A stretch of 64,000 nucleotides of DNA from Micromonospora tulbaghiae (GTDB lineage: Bacteria; Actinomycetota; Actinomycetes; Mycobacteriales; Micromonosporaceae): the NCBI RefSeq assembly GCF_900091605.1, contig NZ_FMCQ01000008.1, positions 62,001 to 126,000 of the forward strand, written 5' to 3'. The notes beneath the pieces are model-generated. The model made no database searches and had not been told where the DNA came from. It worked only from the letters and a program-made list of their open reading frames with translations. Numbering within the stretch: position 1 is the stretch's first letter; every line of letters starts with the position of its first letter. The position numbers were made by a program, and so were the translations under genes. This document shows, one piece after another, positions 26,353 through 33,333 of the stretch.

Positions 26353-26661
26353 ATGGAGCTGCACGAACCCGAGCTGCGCGAGGTGCCGGTCACGGCCGTG
26401 CTGGCGGCGCTGGCCGACGACGTCCGGCTCCAGATCGTGCGGGCGCTCGCGCCGGGCGGGGAACACGCCTGCGGCTCGTTCGAGTTCGGCGTCTCCAAGG
26501 CCACCCGCAGCCACCACCTCAAGGTGCTGCGCGAGGCCGGCCTGACCCGCACCCGGGTCGCCGGCACCACCCGCTACGTGCGGTTGCGCCGCGAGGAACT
26601 GGACCGCCTCTACCCGGGCCTGCTCGATGCGGTCCTCGCCGAGCGCGGCGGAGTGGCATGA
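26353..26661 (+). CDS. ArsR-family winged-helix transcriptional regulator
   Basis: A 102-residue repressor: LAALADDVRLQIVRALAP, then the recognition helix in SFEFGVSKATRSHHLKVLREAGLT and the wing TRVAGTTRYVRLRREEL. There is no metal-binding CxC in helix alpha-3, so it probably senses a small organic ligand rather than a metal. ATG 26353 lies exactly 6 nt after TATCGT, the pattern of a leaderless gene, which decides the start over TTG 26326 and ATG 26335. Twin operators between it and the divergent EamA gene predict autoregulation plus control of the exporter. Confidence 0.88.
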   Translation: MELHEPELREVPVTAVLAALADDVRLQIVRALAPGGEHACGSFEFGVSKATRSHHLKVLREAGLTRTRVAGTTRYVRLRREELDRLYPGLLDAVLAERGGVA

Positions 26662-26668
26662 TCGCCGG

Positions 26669-27346
26669 ATGCGGAGACCGGCGCGCCTGATCGGCGCCCT
26701 CACCGGCGTGACGCTGATGGCCGCCTGCGCCCCGACGCAGGGGCCCGCGGACGGGAGGCTGCCCGACCCGCCGCCCACGGGCATCGACCCGCTGACCACG
26801 GTTCCGCCGCGGCCGGGTGCTCCCACGGCCGACCACACGCCCACCGCCACCTGCTCCCCGGAGGGCATCGCGATCACCGAGAGCGGGGTGAGCGCCGCGA
26901 TGGGCCTGCGGGCGATGGGCCTGGAACTGGTCAACTGCGGCGACCAGCCGTACGAGCTGCGCGGCTATCCGGCGGTCACGCTCCGGGACGCCGACGGCGA
27001 CCCGATCAAGGTGCGGATCATCCCGGGCGTCAAGCCGATCACCTCCGGCTTCGACCACCCGCCCACCCGGATCGTGCTGGCCCCCGGCGAGCGGGCCGGC
27101 GCGGCGCTGATCTGGCGGAACCTGGTCACCGACCCGACCGTGGTGGCGACCGACGGCAGGGAACTCGACGTCGCGCCGGTGGCCGGCCGGCGGCCGTACC
27201 CGGTCGCCTTGGACGGGCCGATCGACCTCGGCAACACCGGCCGGCTGGGCGTCAGCGCGTGGGAGCGCCGCAAGCCCGGCCCGGCCGACGCGCCCACGCC
27301 GGCCGACACGCCGCCGCCCACGACTCCGCCGGTCAATCCGCTGTAG
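26669..27346 (+). CDS. Lipoprotein with DUF4232-like domain
   Basis: A 225-residue secreted lipoprotein. The signal is MRRPARLIGALTGVTLMAAC with the lipobox Cys at residue 20. A Pro-rich linker is followed by a beta-rich domain with GLRAMGLELVNCGDQPYELRGYP, VTLRDADGDPI and LAPGERAGAALIWRN, the pattern of DUF4232, an actinobacterial extracellular domain of unknown function. The Pro/Thr-rich C-tail may be a wall spacer. It starts 7 nt after the regulator stop; a CATGAT box 6 nt before ATG 26669 suggests its own leaderless promoter. Confidence 0.82.
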   Translation: MRRPARLIGALTGVTLMAACAPTQGPADGRLPDPPPTGIDPLTTVPPRPGAPTADHTPTATCSPEGIAITESGVSAAMGLRAMGLELVNCGDQPYELRGYPAVTLRDADGDPIKVRIIPGVKPITSGFDHPPTRIVLAPGERAGAALIWRNLVTDPTVVATDGRELDVAPVAGRRPYPVALDGPIDLGNTGRLGVSAWERRKPGPADAPTPADTPPPTTPPVNPL

Positions 27347-27401
27347 AACCAGAGCCCGGCACGGGAGCGCCCCGACCGGGATCTGATTCGGCGGCGAACG
27401 C

Positions 27402-27848
27402 TCAGACCGGGACCGTGGCCGGCGCGGCGGCGGGCTCGGTCGCGGTGGACCGGCGGCGGGCCAGCAGCGCGTCGAGCGCCCAGTTTCCCGGGCCGAGCAC
27501 CGCGACCAGCAGGAACGACCAGCAGAAGAGCGCGGCCAGCTCGCCGCCGTTCTGCATCGGCATCAGGTGGTCCGGCTGGTGCACCACGAAGTACGCGTAC
27601 GCCATCGAGCCGGAGGCGAGCAGGGCGGCCGGCCGGGTGAACAGACCGAGGAGCACCAGCGCGCCGCACACGAGCTGGATCAGCGCCGCCCACCAGCCGG
27701 GCCAGGTGGCGAACGGCACCGCCCCGCCGGTGGCCGGATTGCCGCCGAAGACGCCGAAGATCGAGGCGGCGCCGTGGCAGAGGAAGAGCACGCCGGTGAC
27801 GATGCGGAACAGGGACAGCACGGGGGCTTTCAGCTGCGCTGGGATCAT
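27402..27848 (-). CDS. DoxX family membrane protein
   Basis: A 148-residue four-helix membrane protein: LFRIVTGVLFLCHGAASIFGVFGG, AALIQLVCGALVLLGLFTRPAALLASGSMAYAYFVVHQP, and GGELAALFCWSFLLVAVLGPGNWALDALL. These are DoxX hallmarks; the family includes the small subunit of thiosulphate:quinone oxidoreductase and stress-related membrane proteins. A ribosome site AGGAGG lies just before ATG 27848. A LacI/CebR-type palindrome lies about 95 nt upstream. Confidence 0.87.
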   Translation of the reverse strand: MIPAQLKAPVLSLFRIVTGVLFLCHGAASIFGVFGGNPATGGAVPFATWPGWWAALIQLVCGALVLLGLFTRPAALLASGSMAYAYFVVHQPDHLMPMQNGGELAALFCWSFLLVAVLGPGNWALDALLARRRSTATEPAAAPATVPV

Positions 27849-27941
27849 GGGAAACCTCCTGGTACGGGTGCCGGACGCCGTCCAGGATGGCGGGACTATT
27901 GATTGATGTTAATCGATTTCTTTGCAGGCGGGACAATCTTG

Positions 27942-27955
27942 TGGGAACGCTCCCA
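27942..27955. promoter_or_regulatory. CebR/LacI-type operator-like palindrome
   Basis: TGGGAACGCTCCCA differs by one base from the CebR/CelR box TGGGAGCGCTCCCA known in Streptomyces and Thermobifida. It lies between the DoxX start (minus strand) and the end of the ABC permease gene, so doxX is the only adjacent candidate target. Confidence 0.5.
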
Positions 27956-27998
27956 TGATATGGGCCGGATCACTCCGTGGCGACCCCGTCCGGTCACC

Positions 27999-28916
27999 TC
28001 AGCTCGTGACGTCCTTGCGGGTGAAGCGCCAGAAGGCCAGACCCCAGAACAGCGTGGCGTAGACGACCGCCGAGAACGCGCCCTTGACCACGTCGTCGGT
28101 CTGCATCGGTGTCGACAGCAACCCCAGCCAGGCGCTGCTGTAGTGGGTCGGCAGCAGGTTCCGCAGCCCGCCCAGCGCGGTGATCTGGTCCAGGATGCTG
28201 GACAGGATCCAGAGCAGCACCGCCCCGCCGACCGCTCCGAGCGCGGCATCGGTGGTCACCGACAGCAGGAACGCCAGTCCGGCCACCACCAGCAGCACGA
28301 CCGCGAGATAGCCGAGCACGCCGAGCAGCCGCAGCAACCCGTCGGCCGGGGCCAGCTCGGCCGAGACCTGACTGCTCAGCGGCTTCCAGCCGTACCGGAG
28401 CGTGCCGGCGAGCAGCGCGGTGCCGGCCAGCAACAGCAGGGCCAGCCCGGAGTACGCGAGCGCGACGATCAGCTTCACCGCGAGCAGCCGGGCCCGGGGC
28501 ACCGGCACGGCGAGCAGGTAGCGCAGGCTGCCCCAGCTCGCCTCGCTGGCCACCGTGTCGCCGCAGAACAGCGCCACCACCACGACGAGCAGGAACGACG
28601 CGGACACCAGGATCGAGAACAGGGTGAAGTTGAGGCCGCCCGAGGTGGCCAGGTCGGCCAGGCTGGAGAACTCGCCCCGCCCGCCGCCGTCGTCGTCCCC
28701 GGCGTCGAACTGGAACGCCACCAGGATGATCAGCGGCAGCAGCACCATGAACCCCAGTGCGAGCTGGGTACGCCGGCGCGACGCCTGCCGCCGGAACTCC
28801 GCGGCGAACGGGAGCGTGGCCGAGGGCCGGTAACCGGCCGCCGCCCCGCCCGCGCCGGGCCCAGCCGTACCGGACGTGCCGCCGCCAGGCGACGATGCCA
28901 CAGACGAACCCGCCAT
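27999..28916 (-). CDS. ABC-2 type transporter permease
   Basis: A 305-residue permease with a short Ser/Gly-rich N-terminus and about six hydrophobic helices (LALGFMVLLPLIILVAF, FTLFSILVSASFLLVVVVALFCGDTVASE, LIVALAYSGLALLLLAGTALLAG, GVLGYLAVVLLVVAGLAFLLSV, AVGGAVLLWILSSILDQI, SAVVYATLFWGLAFW). DTVASEASWGSLRYLL is the typical ABC-2 loop. Its ATG overlaps the stop of the upstream fusion gene as ATGA, so the two are translationally coupled and surely form one transporter. The frame extends further upstream inside the fusion gene; the shorter start is preferred. Confidence 0.88.
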   Translation of the reverse strand: MAGSSVASSPGGGTSGTAGPGAGGAAAGYRPSATLPFAAEFRRQASRRRTQLALGFMVLLPLIILVAFQFDAGDDDGGGRGEFSSLADLATSGGLNFTLFSILVSASFLLVVVVALFCGDTVASEASWGSLRYLLAVPVPRARLLAVKLIVALAYSGLALLLLAGTALLAGTLRYGWKPLSSQVSAELAPADGLLRLLGVLGYLAVVLLVVAGLAFLLSVTTDAALGAVGGAVLLWILSSILDQITALGGLRNLLPTHYSSAWLGLLSTPMQTDDVVKGAFSAVVYATLFWGLAFWRFTRKDVTS

Positions 28917-31789
28917 CACCGGTCCCCGCTTCCCCGAGAGTTCTCGCCGACCAGGGCGAGGAACGCGTCCTCCAGGCGGCGCCGGGGCACCACCCGGTCC
29001 ACCCCGATGCCGGCGCGGACCAGTTCGGCCACCACCTCGCTTCGGGCGGTGCCGTTGGTGTCGACCACCAGCCCGCCGTCGACGTCGGGCAGCACCCGTA
29101 CGCCGCCGAGCCGGTCGAGCACCGCACGCGCCGCGTCCGGGTCGCTCACCTCGAACAGCACGCTCGGCGACTCGCCCACGATCTCCTCCACCGGGCCGGA
29201 CGCCACGATCCGGCCCTTGTTCACCACCACCGCGTGCGTGCAGGTCTGCTCCACCTCGGCCAGCAGATGGCTGGAGACCAGCACCGCCCGGCCGTCGGTG
29301 GCGTAGCGCTGGAGCACGCGGCGCATCTCGGCGATCTGCGGCGGGTCCAGCCCGTCCGTCGGCTCGTCCAGCACCAGCAGCTCGGGCAGGCCGAGCATGG
29401 CCTGGGCGATGGCCAGCCGCTGCCGCATGCCGTGGCTGTACTTCTTCGTCCGCCGGTGCACCGAGTCGCCCAGGCCGGCGATCTCCAGCGCCTCGTCGAA
29501 GTGCGCGTCCTCCCACGGCCGGCCGGTCGCCCGCCAGTACGCCTTGAGGTTGTCCAGGCCGGACAGGTGCGGCAGGAAGCCCGGACCCTCGACCAGCGCG
29601 CCGATCCGGGACAGCACCGGCGAGCCGGGCACCAGCCGGTGACCGAAGACGTAGATCTCCCCGGCGGTGGGCTGGGTCAGCCCCATCAGCACCCGCAACG
29701 TGGTGGTCTTGCCCGCGCCGTTGGGCCCGAGCAGGCCGACCACCTGGCCGGGGTGCACCTCGAAGTCCACGTCGGAGACCGCGACGAAACCGTCCGCGTA
29801 CTCCTTGCGCAGGTTGCGCACGGCGAGCGGGACGCCCGCGTACTCCGGGTGCACGGAGTCGTCCTGGCGGCGGTGCCGGCGACGGGTGAGCAGCACGACC
29901 ACGACGAGCCCGGCCACGATCGCGGCGAGCAGGCCGGCCAGCGCCCAGCGCCAGATCGTGGCGGTGGTGGGGATCGGCGTGGCGTCGACGGTGGGCAGCG
30001 TCAGCGGCCCGTCCGCGAGCGCCACCGTGTGCACGGCCGGTTCGGCAGGCGAGGCGTACGCCTGGTCCGACGTCGCCACCACGAGCCGCAGCCGGTGCCC
30101 GGCCTCGACCCGCCGGACGATCCCCGGCAGCGTCACGGTGACCGGCGTGGCCGCGTCGACGGTGGCCGGCAGGCCGGTCAGGCGCACCGGCGCGACCAGG
30201 CCGGAGGGCAGCGTGGCCGCGCCCTGCGGGTCGACGTCGTAGAGCTTCACGAACAGCACCGCCTCGCCGGTCGGTGAGGCGGCCCTGATCCGCACGGTGG
30301 GCGCTCCCACCACGTCTACCGGCTCGTCCAGCGGCGCCGACTCGAAGCGGGCGTGCTGGCCGGGGATGTCACCGGCGACGCCGTCCAGCAGCGAGCCGAG
30401 CGCGCCCGCGAACGGCACCGAGGAGATGGCCGCCGGGTTGCCGTTCGGCGGTACGGCGACCGGCTGGGGCGGGCCGGCGAGCGTCACCTCGCGGCGGCCC
30501 TCGCCGGTCAGGCCCGGATAGTCGGCGGTACGGAAGCCGGTCGCGACCAGGCCCCGGTCGAGCGCGTCGAACCCGGCGATCCGGGAGAACGTGAACGTGT
30601 CGCCGGGCGCCGCCCCGTCGCCCTTGACGTAGTGGTCGAGCCACTGCGCGGTCAGGAACTTCACCCGGTCGGAGTCGGAGGTGGGTCCGGAGCCGCCGTC
30701 GTGGCCGCCGGTGAACCAGGCGACCCGTACCGGCGTGCCGGCCGCCGCGATACCGCGGGCGTTGGCGTCCGCCTCGGCCAGCGGGAAGAGCGTGTCCGCC
30801 TCGCCCTGCACCAGCAGCGTCGGCGACTTGATCCGGTCCAGCACGCCGGCCGGCGACGACCGGCGCAGCAGCTCGACCGCCGCCGCGTCCGCCCGGCCGG
30901 TGGTGGCGATGCGCAGGTACGCGGCGCAGACGTCGGCCGCGAAGCGCCCGCAGGACGGGTCGGCGGCGCCGGCCGGCGCGCGACCGGAACCGGTGCCCGG
31001 CCCGGCGCCCGGCTGCGGGCTCGGCGGGCCGGCGGACTCCGGTGCGCCCTCGGGTGCGGCGGCGGTGGCCCCGGAGAGCCCGGCCGGGCCGGATCCGGCG
31101 TTCCCGCCGCCGCCGAAGAAGATGCCCGCCCAGCCCTTCTTGAACACGCCGTCGGTGGGCTGCCGGCCGCTGTTCTCCGGCAGGAAGGCCCGGGACAGGT
31201 CGTTCCAGGTGATCATCGGGACGATCGCGTCGATCCGCTGGTCCTGCGCGGCCAGCAGCAGGGCCAGGCCGCCGCCGTACGAGCCGCCGACCACACCGAC
31301 CCGGGGGTCGCCGGCCGCGTCGAGGCGGATGTCCGGCCGCTGCGCGAGCCGGTCGAGCAGCCGCTGCGCGTCCCGCACCTCGTAGTCGGGGTTGTCCAGG
31401 TGGATCTGACCGCCGCTGCGCCCGAACCCGCGGGCGGTCCAGGTGAGCACCGCGTACCCGCGGGCGACCAGGTCCTCGGCGTCGGAGCGGACCGAGTCCT
31501 TGGTCCCGCCGAAGCCGTGCGCCAGCAGCACCGCCGGCACCCGGTTGGACGAGGAGGCGTCCTCGGGCAGGTAGAGCGTGGTGTCCAGGTCGACCGGCTC
31601 GTCGCCGGAGGGCCCGGAGCGCACCGTCACCAACGCCGGCTCGGTCCGGAAGTCCGCGCCCTGCGGCCGGGCCACCCAGACCAGCGCCGCGGCCACGAGG
31701 ACGACCACCGCCACTGCGGCGACGGTGCGGCGCGGACGGCCGGCCAGGGCGCGCCGGAGCCGCGCGGCGGTTGATCTCATGCGCCACAC
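28916..31789 (-). CDS. Alpha/beta hydrolase (S15/CocE-like) fused to ABC transporter ATPase
   Basis: A 957-residue, two-enzyme fusion. A TM anchor (about 22-41) precedes an extracellular X-Pro-dipeptidyl-peptidase/CocE-like hydrolase: HGFGGTKDS (91-99), nucleophile Ser170 in GGSYGGG, acid Asp332 in GEADTLF, His363 in TGGHDGG, then a jelly-roll C-terminal region to about 600. A second TM helix (about 612-634) leads to a cytoplasmic ABC domain with GPNGAGKTT (688-696), signature YSHGMRQ (784-790) and LLVLDEP (804-810). Two Gly/Pro-rich insertions flank 230-280. The topology places hydrolase outside and ATPase inside. ATG 31789 or ATG 31780 may start translation. Confidence 0.88.
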   Translation of the reverse strand: MWRMRSTAARLRRALAGRPRRTVAAVAVVVLVAAALVWVARPQGADFRTEPALVTVRSGPSGDEPVDLDTTLYLPEDASSSNRVPAVLLAHGFGGTKDSVRSDAEDLVARGYAVLTWTARGFGRSGGQIHLDNPDYEVRDAQRLLDRLAQRPDIRLDAAGDPRVGVVGGSYGGGLALLLAAQDQRIDAIVPMITWNDLSRAFLPENSGRQPTDGVFKKGWAGIFFGGGGNAGSGPAGLSGATAAAPEGAPESAGPPSPQPGAGPGTGSGRAPAGAADPSCGRFAADVCAAYLRIATTGRADAAAVELLRRSSPAGVLDRIKSPTLLVQGEADTLFPLAEADANARGIAAAGTPVRVAWFTGGHDGGSGPTSDSDRVKFLTAQWLDHYVKGDGAAPGDTFTFSRIAGFDALDRGLVATGFRTADYPGLTGEGRREVTLAGPPQPVAVPPNGNPAAISSVPFAGALGSLLDGVAGDIPGQHARFESAPLDEPVDVVGAPTVRIRAASPTGEAVLFVKLYDVDPQGAATLPSGLVAPVRLTGLPATVDAATPVTVTLPGIVRRVEAGHRLRLVVATSDQAYASPAEPAVHTVALADGPLTLPTVDATPIPTTATIWRWALAGLLAAIVAGLVVVVLLTRRRHRRQDDSVHPEYAGVPLAVRNLRKEYADGFVAVSDVDFEVHPGQVVGLLGPNGAGKTTTLRVLMGLTQPTAGEIYVFGHRLVPGSPVLSRIGALVEGPGFLPHLSGLDNLKAYWRATGRPWEDAHFDEALEIAGLGDSVHRRTKKYSHGMRQRLAIAQAMLGLPELLVLDEPTDGLDPPQIAEMRRVLQRYATDGRAVLVSSHLLAEVEQTCTHAVVVNKGRIVASGPVEEIVGESPSVLFEVSDPDAARAVLDRLGGVRVLPDVDGGLVVDTNGTARSEVVAELVRAGIGVDRVVPRRRLEDAFLALVGENSRGSGDR

Positions 31790-32154
31790 GGTACGGGCCG
31801 ACGGCTGAGCATTCGCTGAGATCCGCCGTACGTCTGTCCGGTTGCGCCGATCGTCGCGTAGCGTCCGTCATCCGCCAAAGGTCCAGAGCGTCCCAGCGGG
31901 ACGTATTCGGATCATGTGAATTCACATCTACGGGCGCAAACCATCGTCGATGTCACTTCTCGGCAACACGATCACACGCTACGTACCATTCGCCCTGACA
32001 CAGGGTCACCCAAAGTAAACTGACGTGAAGCCGACTCATCCGCCGAGGTCCCACCCGCGTCCGGTTCGGCTACTTTTCCGGTCCGGTGCACGGGACTGCG
32101 TACGGCGACCTCCCGGGGCACCGATCGCCCCGCCGTCGCCGGAGGAGACACACC
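31790..32154. other. 365-bp intergenic regulatory region
   Basis: This region between divergent genes has lower GC than its surroundings, contains a 14-bp perfect palindrome at 31914-31927, and has the CTACTTTTCC stretch near 32070 and a ribosome site GGAGGAGACACACC before 32155. No convincing ORF with coding character was found. It presumably holds the promoters of the hydrolase-ABC operon and of the conservon operon. Confidence 0.6.
31914..31927. promoter_or_regulatory. Perfect 14-bp palindrome in divergent promoter region
   Basis: ATGTGAATTCACAT is fully self-complementary. The half-site TGTGA resembles that of Crp/Fnr proteins, but the 2-nt spacing differs from their usual 6 nt, so the binding protein is unknown. 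Confidence 0.5.
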
Positions 32155-33333
32155 ATGACAGTCCCCGCGTCGCGGGTCCGTCGGCGGCCCGCCGTACCGG
32201 GCCGTACGCTCGCCCTGGTGCTGGTGCTGGCGTTGCTGGCCCCGCTCGGGCTGATCTTCGTCCAGGCCGAACGCGACTTCGCCGACGACCACGACCTGGC
32301 GAGCCGGGAACGGCTCGGCGTCCGCTACCTGCGCGCCCTCGGGCCGATCACCGACGCGCTGGTGGAGGCTCAGGCCATCGCCGTCGCCGAAGGGGCCGTC
32401 TCCCGGGCCTCGCTCGCCGCCGCCATCGAGCGCGTCGCGGAGGTGGACAACGCCGTCGGCGACGAGCTGCGCACGCACGAACGCTGGGCCGGTCTGCGGG
32501 CCAAGCTGGAGTCGCTGCCGGACCGCGGGATCGGTGACCCCGAGGCCGCGTACCGGGCCTACGGCGAGGCGTCCGACCTGCTCCTGGCCCTCTACCGCAA
32601 GGTTCGGGAGAGTTCCGGACTGATCCGCGACCCCCGCTCCGACTCGTTCTTCCTCCAGGACGGCATCGGCGGGGACCTGCCCACCGCGACGGTGCTGGCC
32701 GGCCGCCTCGTCGACCTGGCCCGGCTGTCCGCCAAGCGCCCCGCCGCCGAGCGCGCGCGGGTGGGCGCGGAGCTGGCCGAGCTGCGCGTGTCCGCGCTCG
32801 GTCCCGCCACCGACCTGGTCGCCGACCTGCGGTCGGCGGTCGACAGCTCGGAGAGCACCGACCTGGGCGCCAACGTGCTCACCCCGCTGGACACGTACCA
32901 GCGCTCACTGGAGACGTTCGCCGTCTACTCGGCCCCCGGCGCCGGCCGGGCCGCGCCGGGCACCGACCAGCTCACCCGCGCCGGGATCAGCGCGCAGAAC
33001 GCCGCCAAGCAGCTCCGCACGGTCATCCTCGACCAGCTCGACGCGCTGCTGCGGGAACGGCTCGACGCCCTAGAGCGGGACCGGCTGCTGGGGCGGATCG
33101 CCGCCGGTGCGGCGTTGGCGCTGATCGCCGGGATCGTCGCGCTGCACGTCGCAGCGCTGCGCCGGGACCGGTCCCGGGCCACCCCGGCGCGCCGGGAACC
33201 GGCCGAGGCCGCGTCGCCGCCCACTGTCCACCCGGAACCACCGCTCACCGCGCCCGGGGCCGACCGCCAGCCGGTCGCGGTGGGGCACGGTGGCGACGCC
33301 GACCGGTGGAGGCCGTTCGATGCTGCTCGGTAG
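32155..33333 (+). CDS. Membrane sensor-like protein with extracytoplasmic helical domain, conservon-associated
   Basis: A 392-residue protein. A signal-anchor helix (TLALVLVLALLAPLGLIFV, about 18-36) is followed by about 280 mostly alpha-helical extracytoplasmic residues (AIAVAEGAVSRASLAAAIERVAEVDNAVG; LLALYRKVRESSGLIRDPRSDSFFLQDG), a second TM helix (IAAGAALALIAGIVALHVAALR, about 322-343) and a Pro-rich tail. The layout is that of a periplasmic four-helix-bundle sensor, but no HAMP, kinase or cyclase domain follows. Its end overlaps the start of the next gene by 14 nt, so it probably works with the CvnA kinase-like protein. The ribosome site GGAGGAGACACACC precedes ATG 32155. Confidence 0.75.
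   Translation: MTVPASRVRRRPAVPGRTLALVLVLALLAPLGLIFVQAERDFADDHDLASRERLGVRYLRALGPITDALVEAQAIAVAEGAVSRASLAAAIERVAEVDNAVGDELRTHERWAGLRAKLESLPDRGIGDPEAAYRAYGEASDLLLALYRKVRESSGLIRDPRSDSFFLQDGIGGDLPTATVLAGRLVDLARLSAKRPAAERARVGAELAELRVSALGPATDLVADLRSAVDSSESTDLGANVLTPLDTYQRSLETFAVYSAPGAGRAAPGTDQLTRAGISAQNAAKQLRTVILDQLDALLRERLDALERDRLLGRIAAGAALALIAGIVALHVAALRRDRSRATPARREPAEAASPPTVHPEPPLTAPGADRQPVAVGHGGDADRWRPFDAAR

Noticed and set aside
28916..29516. Extended permease frame reaching into the hydrolase-ABC gene
   Set aside because: The fusion gene frame has all ABC motifs there; the extension is an Arg/Pro-rich shadow frame.
32100..32160. Possible extra small ORF (MHGTAYGD...) before the sensor gene
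   Set aside because: The strong ribosome site and hydrophobic helix favour ATG 32155; the upstream part is basic and low complexity.
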